This document shows, in pieces, positions 8,335-15,719 of a stretch of 56,793 nucleotides of DNA. Where the stretch lies: positions 1 to 56,793 of the forward strand of contig QKIQ01000109.1 in assembly GCA_003249555.1 (NCBI GenBank), read 5' to 3'. Position 1 is the first letter of the stretch; every line of letters starts with the position of its first letter. The translations under genes were made by a program, and so were the position numbers. The notes under the pieces are model-generated. The model made no database searches. It saw only the letters and a list, made by a program, of their open reading frames with translations, and was not told where the DNA came from. Source of the DNA: Clostridia bacterium (GTDB lineage Bacteria > Bacillota > Clostridia > Christensenellales > SZUA-584).

Positions 8335-9270
8335 TTATCCCAGCCTGAACATGTTCTTCCTGCTCCCCAGACAGATGATGGTTCCTGACGGGAAGGCCAC
8401 AGGAACACCGGGCTGCAAGCGATGATCCTCCGAGGTGAAGGTGCCGTTTTTGGAAAAGTCGGTCACAATATATTTGCCGTCCTTTGCGTTATAGCGTACA
8501 GCGCAGTGCTTGCGGCTCACATCGGTATTGAACTGGTCAAAAACAATCTGGCAATCGGGGTTCTCACGCCCGAAAGATATCTCCTCCATATCGCCGATTT
8601 GAAAGACCGCGTCTTTGTACATACCGTTAATCGCGGATATCCGCCCAATTGCCGGAAATGATGAGTAGCTCTGTGGCGCACTGCACTTGGGTGTAGAAGA
8701 ACACCTGTAAGCCGACACGGCTGCCTGCTTATCATACACAACGGAATTGCCAAAGGCAAAGTAGAGATCAAAGCCGGTTTTGAAGATGGCCACAAACGGC
8801 GTGAAGTATATGAGAGCCAGCATGTGATGGAAGCCGAAGCCTCTGTAATAACGAGTCATATATTGGAACTTGACATACACCCACATGATAATGTACCCAA
8901 GTAAAATGATAATACCTATGATCAGGAAAGCGACGCTAAAGGATGCTCTAAAAGCACTGTAAATCAAAAACTCCACTATTGCTATGCACAGTGTGCCTGT
9001 AAGGCCGAAAAAGAACACGTGCCATTTGGGTGCGTTCACAAAACGCAGCCTGTAAATATCATTGGCGATGGGCACAAAAGCCATCCAGTCATCCGTTTCG
9101 CCCGCTTTACGGCCTATCAGCATCACGGTATAGCATGCTGTGATATACATCAACGCAATGAGCAGAATCTCCAAAATGATCAGCGGAGCGGTTAACGTAT
9201 CTACGATACCTTGCAACGCTCCAAAAGGATTGAATATATCTTGACCAAAACTGCTACCTAAAATGTCCAT
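8335..9270 (-). CDS. Membrane protein with C-terminal FHA domain
   Basis: A 311-residue protein. Residues ~20-205 hold about five hydrophobic segments, including a WMAFVPIANDIYRL-type motif of small membrane proteins. Residues ~222-311 are an FHA domain with GREN, SRKHCAVRY and DFSKNGTF, the conserved phosphothreonine-binding loops. It should sit in the membrane with the FHA domain inside the cell and bind Thr-phosphorylated partners made by the adjacent kinase. A GGGGG ribosome binding site precedes the ATG. It is part of the leftward kinase operon, about 75 bases upstream of the kinase. Confidence 0.88.
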   Translation of the reverse strand: MDILGSSFGQDIFNPFGALQGIVDTLTAPLIILEILLIALMYITACYTVMLIGRKAGETDDWMAFVPIANDIYRLRFVNAPKWHVFFFGLTGTLCIAIVEFLIYSAFRASFSVAFLIIGIIILLGYIIMWVYVKFQYMTRYYRGFGFHHMLALIYFTPFVAIFKTGFDLYFAFGNSVVYDKQAAVSAYRCSSTPKCSAPQSYSSFPAIGRISAINGMYKDAVFQIGDMEEISFGRENPDCQIVFDQFNTDVSRKHCAVRYNAKDGKYIVTDFSKNGTFTSEDHRLQPGVPVAFPSGTIICLGSRKNMFRLG

Positions 9271-9295
9271 TTTCTTACCCCCTGTTTTTTATGTT

Positions 9296-9850
9296 TTATT
9301 TTTTGGGTTCATCAGTGTCCTTGATGCCCCATTCAAACGCCGTGTCACAGCATGGAATCAGCATCAATTCAGCATTTCCAACTTGTATACGGTCATTTTT
9401 CTTTATTTCAACCGGCGTTAATACCACATTACCGTTAAGATAGAACAGCGCTTTGGAATCGCCGGGCTGCGCGAGAAAAATATTCTGCTTTGGCTCATAT
9501 ATAATTGCCGCATGCTTCTCTCTGGACACCGACTTATCTCCATCCAGCGAAACGTCCATATCCCGCGAACGGCCTATGAAGTTTCTGCCGCTTTTTAGGC
9601 GGTAATCCTTGCCGTAGTGCGTGCCTGACGTACAGACCAGCCAGCCCACCACCGGTTCTAGCCCAGCCTTTTCCTGAAAAAAGCTCGTCGTCTTTTCAAA
9701 ATCCTGCATGGCATCTGTCGCCTGATACTTATCAGAAGCGCTAAAGGAAACCGTATCGTTGCTGTGCATCGCAGACTGTCTGCAATGCGGACATTGTTCA
9801 TATTGGTCTGCGTCATAAAAATGGCCCTGATCGCATCGTGTTAAATTCAT
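9296..9850 (-). CDS. Zinc-ribbon FHA protein (copy 1)
   Basis: A 184-residue soluble protein. The N-terminus has a short zinc-ribbon-like segment (CDQGH ... CPHC) and residues ~80-170 form an FHA domain with IGRSRDMDVSL, VSREKHAAIIY and an LNG turn, so the phosphothreonine-binding residues are kept. It resembles the protein at 10741-11226 over its full length, so the two come from a duplication around the PP2C gene between them. It probably acts as a phospho-dependent adaptor for the kinase. Confidence 0.88.
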   Translation of the reverse strand: MNLTRCDQGHFYDADQYEQCPHCRQSAMHSNDTVSFSASDKYQATDAMQDFEKTTSFFQEKAGLEPVVGWLVCTSGTHYGKDYRLKSGRNFIGRSRDMDVSLDGDKSVSREKHAAIIYEPKQNIFLAQPGDSKALFYLNGNVVLTPVEIKKNDRIQVGNAELMLIPCCDTAFEWGIKDTDEPKK

Positions 9851-9900
9851 TTCATTTTTCCTTTCGATGTTTTTTTATATTTCCCGATCAAACACGTGGA

Positions 9901-10719
9901 TTATTGAAGCCCCAGCGTTACGACCGAGATGTTGTCGTGCATTATCCAGTCCCGCTCAAAAGCCATTCCAGTGAGCAGTTCCGGCAGATCGTCCCAACGC
10001 TCTTTATAAACGTTGAGTACCGTTTCAATCTCATCATCCCGCAGCGCATGGTAGAGTCCGTCTGAGCAAAGCAGCACCATATCACCCTTGTCCAGCGGCT
10101 GCTCCTCCTGCGAGATGTCCATCAACTCCAGTCCGTCGATACCGATAAAGCTGATCAGCGCGTTTCGCTGTTTATCAAGCAGCATATCCAGCTCGGAAAT
10201 CTCTCCCGCCACAAACCGCGCCGCCAGCGTGAGGCCATGGTTATGATCTTTTGACAAACGGCTCAGCTTACCCTTACGAAACAGGTATACCCGGCTATCA
10301 CCTACAGAAGCCCAGTACAACCGGCGGTCGCGTATGATGGCGCTGGTCACTGTCGTCCCGCATTTAAGCGGTTCTCCGGCATCGTCCGTCATATTGGCGA
10401 TCACACTATCCGCCTCGGGCAGTACCGACCGGTAAAAGCCACACGGATCGGCCGATTCACTTTGGTAATACGCCTTCATCATCAGGTTTGCGCATACCCG
10501 GCTGGCCGTCTCTCCTGCCTCGAGCCCGCCCATTCCGTCGCATAACACCACCATATGCCCTTGCTTATCAAGCACATTTGCCGAAATGTCTTCGCCGGGG
10601 AGCAGTATGTAATCCTGCTGAGTGGGTCGTGAACCGATGAGGCTTGTACCACTGGCCACAACGGTTATCGCCGGTAAGCGCGATGCTTTTTTCCGTTTGA
10701 ACGAATACCAACCAACCAA
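9901..10719 (-). CDS. PP2C-type Ser/Thr phosphatase (copy 2)
   Basis: A 272-residue PPM phosphatase with SRPTQQDY, LCDGMGG, CGTTVTSA, SVGDSRVYLF, LLCSDGLYHAL and HDNISVVTL in the expected order. It is clearly distinct from copy 1 (5311-6045), with little identity outside the motifs, so the cluster carries two non-redundant phosphatases. The frame starts at a TTG with AGGAGG 8 bases upstream. It lies between the two zinc-ribbon FHA genes in the leftward operon. Confidence 0.9.
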   Translation of the reverse strand: MVGWYSFKRKKASRLPAITVVASGTSLIGSRPTQQDYILLPGEDISANVLDKQGHMVVLCDGMGGLEAGETASRVCANLMMKAYYQSESADPCGFYRSVLPEADSVIANMTDDAGEPLKCGTTVTSAIIRDRRLYWASVGDSRVYLFRKGKLSRLSKDHNHGLTLAARFVAGEISELDMLLDKQRNALISFIGIDGLELMDISQEEQPLDKGDMVLLCSDGLYHALRDDEIETVLNVYKERWDDLPELLTGMAFERDWIMHDNISVVTLGLQ

Positions 10720-10740
10720 AAGCCTTTCCTCCTTGTGCCG

Positions 10741-11226
10741 CTACCAGTTTCTATCCGCTTTACAGTATGGAACAAACACAAACTCAGACTCACCAAACCG
10801 TATTCGGTCGTTTTCCTTGAGCAACACGGTTTTAGTGACACGCTCACCATTCAGCAAAGATTCGGCTTCATCATTGGGTACCAGCCGAAAACTATTTTCC
10901 TGCGCGTCGTATATCACACAAGCATGATCGGCACGCAGCACCTGTGGATCCTTGGCAATGCTGATATCCATTTTCCAAGATCGTCCTACGTTGTTCTTAC
11001 CTGCCGTGATCCGATAATCGCGCCCTTTTTCCGGCCCTTCAATGCAGACCAGCCATCCCGCGACAGGATTGCGGTCAATTGTGCTTTCAAAGAGCCCGAT
11101 TGAAGCGCCCATCGCACCTTCATCTTTATTGGGTATTTCGGCTCTGTCGATGGATAGGCAATACGGACATTCTTTAAACTTTTTATCGTCGTAATGATGG
11201 CCTTGAGGGCAACGGATAATCGCCAT
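10741..11226 (-). CDS. Zinc-ribbon FHA protein (copy 2), first gene of the kinase operon
   Basis: A 161-residue protein. The N-terminal CPQGH ... CPYC segment is followed by an FHA domain (VGRSWKMDISI, then VLRADHACVIYD and SLLNGE). The serine of the usual S-R-x-H loop is changed (LRADH), which may weaken or alter phosphothreonine binding compared with copy 1. The ATG at 11226 is chosen over 11247 because AGGGATG precedes it. A strong promoter lies 40-70 bases upstream. It heads a run of leftward genes reaching 2707. Confidence 0.85.
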   Translation of the reverse strand: MAIIRCPQGHHYDDKKFKECPYCLSIDRAEIPNKDEGAMGASIGLFESTIDRNPVAGWLVCIEGPEKGRDYRITAGKNNVGRSWKMDISIAKDPQVLRADHACVIYDAQENSFRLVPNDEAESLLNGERVTKTVLLKENDRIRFGESEFVFVPYCKADRNW

Positions 11227-11265
11227 ATATACATCCCTTTCACACAAAAGTCTTTTGTTTGCCTA

Positions 11266-11294
11266 ATTATATTTATCCACCGTATGCGTTTCAA
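11266..11294 (-). promoter_or_regulatory. Promoter of the FHA/PP2C/kinase operon
   Basis: On the minus strand TTGAAA (11289-11294) and TATAAT (11266-11271) are separated by 17 bases, a near-perfect vegetative sigma factor promoter. It lies 40 bases upstream of the first FHA gene. Confidence 0.75.
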
Positions 11295-11364
11295 CAGCTT
11301 TGTCATAAATGCAGCGAAAACTGACATAAATGCTTTGGCTGCCATCGTTCACTACCAGTTATTG

Positions 11365-11393
11365 TTGACTTTACAATCTTTTTTAGATAGTAT
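11365..11393 (+). promoter_or_regulatory. Promoter of the LytTR regulator gene
   Basis: TTGACT (11365-11370) and TAGTAT (11388-11393) are 17 bases apart on the plus strand, about 35 bases before the regulator ATG. With the promoter at 11266-11294 it makes a divergent control region, a natural place for LytTR binding and autoregulation. Confidence 0.55.
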
Positions 11394-11429
11394 AACAATG
11401 TATTATATTACTATATATAAGGACAATTT

Positions 11430-12143
11430 ATGCTCAAACTGGCATTCTGCGAAACGGATCCCGAAATTTTCACCGAACTATCCGTTCTCCTTAAGAAATA
11501 CGAAACGACCGAATCTATTCATATAAAAGGCTTTTTAAATCCCACTGAGTTTATTCAATACGTAGACTATCATGGCCTCGAGCTTGATATTTTGATGTGC
11601 AATATCATCATGGACAATTACAACGGCATCCGGCTTATGCACACAGTACAAAAAAGCCTTCCCAATATTCAAATCATATTCGCTTCACAATATAAAGAGC
11701 TGGTCTTTGACGCTTACGCCGTACGACATGTTGCGTTTATACCCGTTCCCATCACCCCCCGGCATTTTCACACAGCGATGCACATGGCCATTGCTAATGC
11801 ACGCGAAAGCAAAAACAGACAATATCTTACGTTGTCATCCAGAGGCTTGCTTACGAAAATAGACATTGCCGATATACTTTATCTTGAGAGCAATCTGCGT
11901 ACTCTGCATGTTCACACGATTGAAAACCAACTGGAGTTTACGCGCCAGCTGGAAACGGTGAAGCCGCTTTTAGACGATAGGTTTGTACACTGTCACAAAA
12001 GCTATATCGTCAATATGGATTACATTACAAAGCTTGATATGGCGTCTATGTGTTTTATATTGACAAACAATCACGTGGTACCAATAAGCTCCAGAAGAGC
12101 AACACAAACTCGCGCTATCTTTGAGGATTATGTTTCTCATTAG
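11430..12143 (+). CDS. LytTR-family regulator with degenerate receiver
   Basis: A 237-residue protein with an N-terminal receiver-like domain (1-120) and a C-terminal LytTR DNA-binding domain (~135-235; YLESNLRTLHVHT, FVHCHKSYIVNMDYI). In normal receivers an aspartate sits in the strand before the MP(G/D)xDG turn. Here the strand reads LMCNIIMDNYNG, with asparagine in that place, and the conserved lysine of the KPx motif is valine (FIPVPITP). Phosphorylation is therefore unlikely. No sensor kinase gene is adjacent. It is divergent from the FHA/kinase operon and is the obvious candidate for its regulator. Confidence 0.88.
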   Translation: MLKLAFCETDPEIFTELSVLLKKYETTESIHIKGFLNPTEFIQYVDYHGLELDILMCNIIMDNYNGIRLMHTVQKSLPNIQIIFASQYKELVFDAYAVRHVAFIPVPITPRHFHTAMHMAIANARESKNRQYLTLSSRGLLTKIDIADILYLESNLRTLHVHTIENQLEFTRQLETVKPLLDDRFVHCHKSYIVNMDYITKLDMASMCFILTNNHVVPISSRRATQTRAIFEDYVSH

Positions 12144-12242
12144 ATGTTTATATCATATGCTTTCATATTCAATCTCTCAGCTGTTGATAACACAAATATA
12201 GAGACGATATATCGGTTTTAAAAATAATTGACATCATGTCTG

Positions 12243-13370
12243 TTACCCTTGCGGTTCCACAAACCCAATCCGACTGCTGTCGTCTGTAAAAAGGTCGTCC
12301 ATGCACATCACATAAAGTCGCTTTTGTGCACTGGCATAATTTTTTAGTTCTACAGGTAGATACGGGCTGGTATAGATCTGATACAACATTGCCATGCAAA
12401 TCTCGTTCTGTAATGTCACCTTCTCGCGAAGTGTGCTACTGGATACCACGTGCGACTCAAGCATGTCGAGAAATTCTTCGTTCGCGGCCTGCGCCAGTTC
12501 CTTTGTCCTGAAAGGATACTCCTCATCAATCGGCAGCCCCCGGTGCAGCAGCAAAACCCCGTCATATTCATGATAGGGGCGGTTCATCTCCCGCGGACGC
12601 AGTTCGTCCAGCGCGTCCAGCGCCTTTGCCCGAATATCGTCATCGATCAAAACCGCCTGTTTCAGGCATTCTGCCAACGCGAGCGACGGATCATGCGCCA
12701 CGCTTGTTTTTTTCTCAAAAAAATCATCGTAAGACTCAAGGTCGATCTCATCCCGGCAGTGCGCGGCAAAGTCATCCTTCTCCGCCAGCGCTTTTTGAAA
12801 CACCAACAGCTCGCGCGTAGCAAAATCCAGGCGGCGGTCGTCCGTATTCATAGCCCGCAGCGCCTGGATATTACCTGTGCGCCGCAGCAGGTCGGCCAGA
12901 AGCTGCGTGCAAAGCCGCCATTTTCTACGTCCGCAGCGCTTCATCCGGCGCTTGACCAACATGACACACGCCGTACGCATCCGCTTCGCGCCCATGTTGT
13001 CTCCGGCGTCGTCGCAAACCCACGCCGCGCATAGATACGCGCGGATGGCGCCGGATTTGTCCCTGATGCGCTCGCAATGCAGCGCGCGTTGGTGGAACAT
13101 ATGCGCCAGCTCTGGCAGCGCATCATCTGCCCGTTCATACAGCGCCCACAACTCTCGGCGTCTCAGACGCGGCCTTTTGTGAATATCGTCCACGACATAG
13201 CCGCAGTGCGGGCATCGCATCAGCCACATTCCCATGGTGGAACGAAGCATCTCCGAAGGACGGAAATCCAAGTCCGGCTCATCAAACGCGCTGGCCGACC
13301 GGATCGCCACCTGTTCGCTTTGCGCTCCGCAGGTGGCGCACCGGACATGCACAACCCCCGACGTACTCAT
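12243..13370 (-). CDS. Zinc-ribbon, helical-repeat protein (DUF2225-like N-terminus)
   Basis: A 375-residue soluble protein. An N-terminal zinc ribbon (CATC near residue 11, CPHC near 55) is followed by a helical segment that resembles TPR arrays (LPELAHMFHQRALHCERIRDK..AIRAYLCAAWVCDDAG). The start recalls DUF2225 proteins, but the C-terminal half is not recognised. It overlaps the upstream gene by four bases (ATGA), so the two are translationally coupled. It is the last gene of the leftward run that starts at 22931. No function can be assigned. Confidence 0.72.
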   Translation of the reverse strand: MSTSGVVHVRCATCGAQSEQVAIRSASAFDEPDLDFRPSEMLRSTMGMWLMRCPHCGYVVDDIHKRPRLRRRELWALYERADDALPELAHMFHQRALHCERIRDKSGAIRAYLCAAWVCDDAGDNMGAKRMRTACVMLVKRRMKRCGRRKWRLCTQLLADLLRRTGNIQALRAMNTDDRRLDFATRELLVFQKALAEKDDFAAHCRDEIDLESYDDFFEKKTSVAHDPSLALAECLKQAVLIDDDIRAKALDALDELRPREMNRPYHEYDGVLLLHRGLPIDEEYPFRTKELAQAANEEFLDMLESHVVSSSTLREKVTLQNEICMAMLYQIYTSPYLPVELKNYASAQKRLYVMCMDDLFTDDSSRIGFVEPQG

Positions 13371-13717
13371 AGCTGATTGAAGAACCTACCTTTTTCGGCA
13401 CACTCCATGGTTTTGACATAAAAACGCTTGCTTCTGCAGGCGCATCTTCCGACTTCGCGCATGCATTTGTCGCAGTAGATCCGGCCACAGTCGGCGCAGG
13501 GATATACAACGGCGGGTACGTATCGCACCAAATCTTCCTCCGGGATTTCGGGCGTGCTCATCTCGTAGTATTCATGCCCACAGACACAGTACGTCATCTT
13601 CCGGCGAACCCATGCGGGCAAGAGCTCCTCCTTGCCTGCCCGTGAAATCGTCGCGTCTACGCCGTAACCAGTCAGTGTAACGTTCCCCTTGTCTTTTTTC
13701 CTTGCAAATAAGCCCAT
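13367..13717 (-). CDS. Small zinc-binding protein
   Basis: A 116-residue protein with several cysteine pairs (CVCGHEYYE near residue 44, CADCGRIYCDKC near 74-85, then CACR), consistent with two zinc sites. There is no membrane segment. The family is not recognised. It overlaps the downstream gene start by four bases and lies about 20 bases downstream of a HEAT-type protein gene, so the three probably make a complex, but that is inferred from position. Confidence 0.7.
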   Translation of the reverse strand: MGLFARKKDKGNVTLTGYGVDATISRAGKEELLPAWVRRKMTYCVCGHEYYEMSTPEIPEEDLVRYVPAVVYPCADCGRIYCDKCMREVGRCACRSKRFYVKTMECAEKGRFFNQL

Positions 13718-13738
13718 AATATCCTCCTTTACGTGGTT

Positions 13739-14164
13739 TTACCACCATTCTTGGCTATCTTCCTGACCCGTTGCAAGATGGTCGAGCCATGCGATATGTT
13801 CCAGTATCATGGTCAGCGCCCTCTCTGCTTCTTCGTCCATACAGGCCGCATCCCAACGTTCCTTGTCTGCCAGCTTGCGCCGCGCGATATGCCGGACGTT
13901 TTCGCTTTCATCCGACTCGGCAGTCACGGTGAGCAGCGCTCTGTCGCTTAGCTTTCTTACTGCCTCACACCGCAAATCCTCCATTCGCTCATGGCACGCG
14001 ATATACTCCAGCGCAGGTTGATCCCGCAGCTTGTGTATCGCCGCCGCGCGCACGTCCGCGTACGGGCTTCGCCGCCAGATCCTCAGCAGCCGGCACGGCT
14101 TATCCACACGGCGGACGGCTCTCAAATGGCGTTCTTCGATACGGTCGTCCCGGTCAAGTCTCAT
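13739..14164 (-). CDS. Short HEAT-like repeat protein
   Basis: About 141 residues, mostly helical repeats of ~24 residues with the pattern VRAAAIHKLRDQPALEYIA and VRHIARRKLADKERW, the same type as in the 387-aa protein upstream. The gene starts inside the end of that gene; the ATG at 14164 follows GAGG by 6 bases, while 14179 is also possible. It was probably split off from or duplicated with its neighbour. Such repeats are protein-interaction scaffolds; partner unknown. Confidence 0.7.
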   Translation of the reverse strand: MRLDRDDRIEERHLRAVRRVDKPCRLLRIWRRSPYADVRAAAIHKLRDQPALEYIACHERMEDLRCEAVRKLSDRALLTVTAESDESENVRHIARRKLADKERWDAACMDEEAERALTMILEHIAWLDHLATGQEDSQEWW

Positions 14165-15317
14165 TTCGGACCTCATCATACATTTTGTTTTTCAACCGTT
14201 CGTCCGCACGCTGTCTGATCTCTTCATCCGGATCGTTCTGAGCAGCGGACATCAGCATCTCCTTGTTTCGGCAGAATCGGATTGCCATCAGCCGGGGCTC
14301 GCGGCTGACCGCCTCCTCAATGATGCGCCACCTGACTTCGTCCTCCATGTCCTTCAAACGTTCATAAGCAATAAGTGCGGGCGTATCACATGGGTCGTTC
14401 ATCGCTGAGAACAACAGCACCGCACGGCTGTTCACGCGATATATCGCCGCGGTACGCACGGCCGGTACCGGATCTTCTAGTGCCAGCCGTATGGCCATGC
14501 TTTGCGGCATATTGTGATACATATTTACAGCGCTCGGCCGAAGCCCTCGGTCCGGATGAATTTCTATCACTTCAGTAAGCCCTTGCTCATCCAGCCCGCA
14601 CATAGCCTTGTAACGCACATTCGGATTGGTGTGGTGATATACAGCCTTCATCAATACGTCCTGCGATTTGACATTCGCAGCAGCATAGGCAGCGACAGCT
14701 TCAAAATCGTCCATAATAAGCTCTTCGCACAGCGCCGTGCTTTTTATATGCATCATCGCCCACTTCCGGTAAGTGCCGCTCCGCTTTTTATCGCGTGCGA
14801 TCGACAGCAGTATTGCTGTATCCGTTATGCGCTCGAAGGCGGCGCACGCTAAACTTCGCCATTCGTATTTTTCTTCGTCATTACCGAGCCGCTCGGCTTT
14901 GATAAAGATTTTATACAACAGCGTCTGGTCTTCGAGGAGCTTAACCGCTTTTTCACGCGTCTCCAGCAGCACCGCCGACTTTGCATAGTGGGCAATCACA
15001 TCGGTATCGCGAATATCGTAAAGAAGATGATACTGGAGGCTGCCATTTGTTTCCCGTAGCGCAAGCTCTTTGATACGGTCAGGAGAATTGATGCGGCGGA
15101 TAGCCGCCGCCCGCACTTCCGGGCTAGGGTCAAGAAACTCCTGATCCGTGATATGGCGGATGGCCTCGGCGCGCACGAAGCTGCTTTTATCCTGAACCGC
15201 CAGACGTCTCCTTAAATCTTCATCCTGTGTGGCCCGGACCAGACACCATCTCTCCATTTCCTTCGCGTCGGATTGCTTGTTCGACAAATTTATATCCTCA
15301 CTTCCCGCCAAAAACAC
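14154..15317 (-). CDS. HEAT-like repeat protein (387 aa)
   Basis: Nearly the whole protein is built of ~24-28 residue helical repeats (SFVRAEAIRHITDQEFL, EVRAAAIRRINSPDRIKELA, AVRTAAIYRVNSRAVL, EIRQRADERLKNK), a pattern shared with leucine-rich-repeat-variant/HEAT scaffolds. There is no signal or membrane segment. The start is GTG at 15317 with GGAGG 9 bases upstream. It forms a run with a short relative, a zinc protein and the 375-aa protein. Its role is likely as a binding scaffold within the island B system; no enzyme motif is visible. Confidence 0.78.
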   Translation of the reverse strand: MFLAGSEDINLSNKQSDAKEMERWCLVRATQDEDLRRRLAVQDKSSFVRAEAIRHITDQEFLDPSPEVRAAAIRRINSPDRIKELALRETNGSLQYHLLYDIRDTDVIAHYAKSAVLLETREKAVKLLEDQTLLYKIFIKAERLGNDEEKYEWRSLACAAFERITDTAILLSIARDKKRSGTYRKWAMMHIKSTALCEELIMDDFEAVAAYAAANVKSQDVLMKAVYHHTNPNVRYKAMCGLDEQGLTEVIEIHPDRGLRPSAVNMYHNMPQSMAIRLALEDPVPAVRTAAIYRVNSRAVLLFSAMNDPCDTPALIAYERLKDMEDEVRWRIIEEAVSREPRLMAIRFCRNKEMLMSAAQNDPDEEIRQRADERLKNKMYDEVRNET

Positions 15318-15366
15318 AGTTGAGTACCTCCGCTGTCAATTCGGTGGTCGGTACACACATGCTCCA

Positions 15367-15651
15367 TCACAACTCTTTTCCGCAATACGGGCAAACCTCC
15401 ACTTTAATTCTGCATTCGCATTCACCCGAATCGCCGGTATATCCGCCATTTCCCTGACCTGTCCCGTGACAATTCGGGCAATTAGGATCCGGAACACTGA
15501 CTGTATTTTTATATTGCAAAACATGACCGCACGACGGACACATACGCGTTTCCGGATGGCGTTTATCTTGAATCACCGAGTAAATGAAACTCACAATCAA
15601 GATTATCCCGCACAATGCAGCGATACATAAATATACAGGAGCAGTAATCAT
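15367..15651 (-). CDS. Single-pass membrane protein with zinc-ribbon tail
   Basis: A 94-residue protein. One membrane helix (residues ~5-28) is followed by a cytoplasmic cysteine-rich tail with CPSCGH, CPNCHGTGQG, CEC and CPYCGKEL. The CxxCxGxG unit is like that of the DnaJ zinc fingers, so it may hold partly folded chains or protein partners. AGGAGGG precedes the ATG. It lies between the radical-SAM-like gene and the HEAT gene, on the same strand. Confidence 0.75.
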   Translation of the reverse strand: MITAPVYLCIAALCGIILIVSFIYSVIQDKRHPETRMCPSCGHVLQYKNTVSVPDPNCPNCHGTGQGNGGYTGDSGECECRIKVEVCPYCGKEL

Positions 15652-15719
15652 GGCTTGACCCTCCTAATCATTACTTTGGCTTATGCTTCCCCATCGTAGC
15701 AAGCCGTTTTATCGCAATC

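Noticed and set aside
5311-11226. Kinase/PP2C/FHA genes as part of a type VI or type VII secretion locus
   Set aside because: No secretion ATPase, sheath, EssC/FtsK-like or WXG100 gene is present anywhere in the window.
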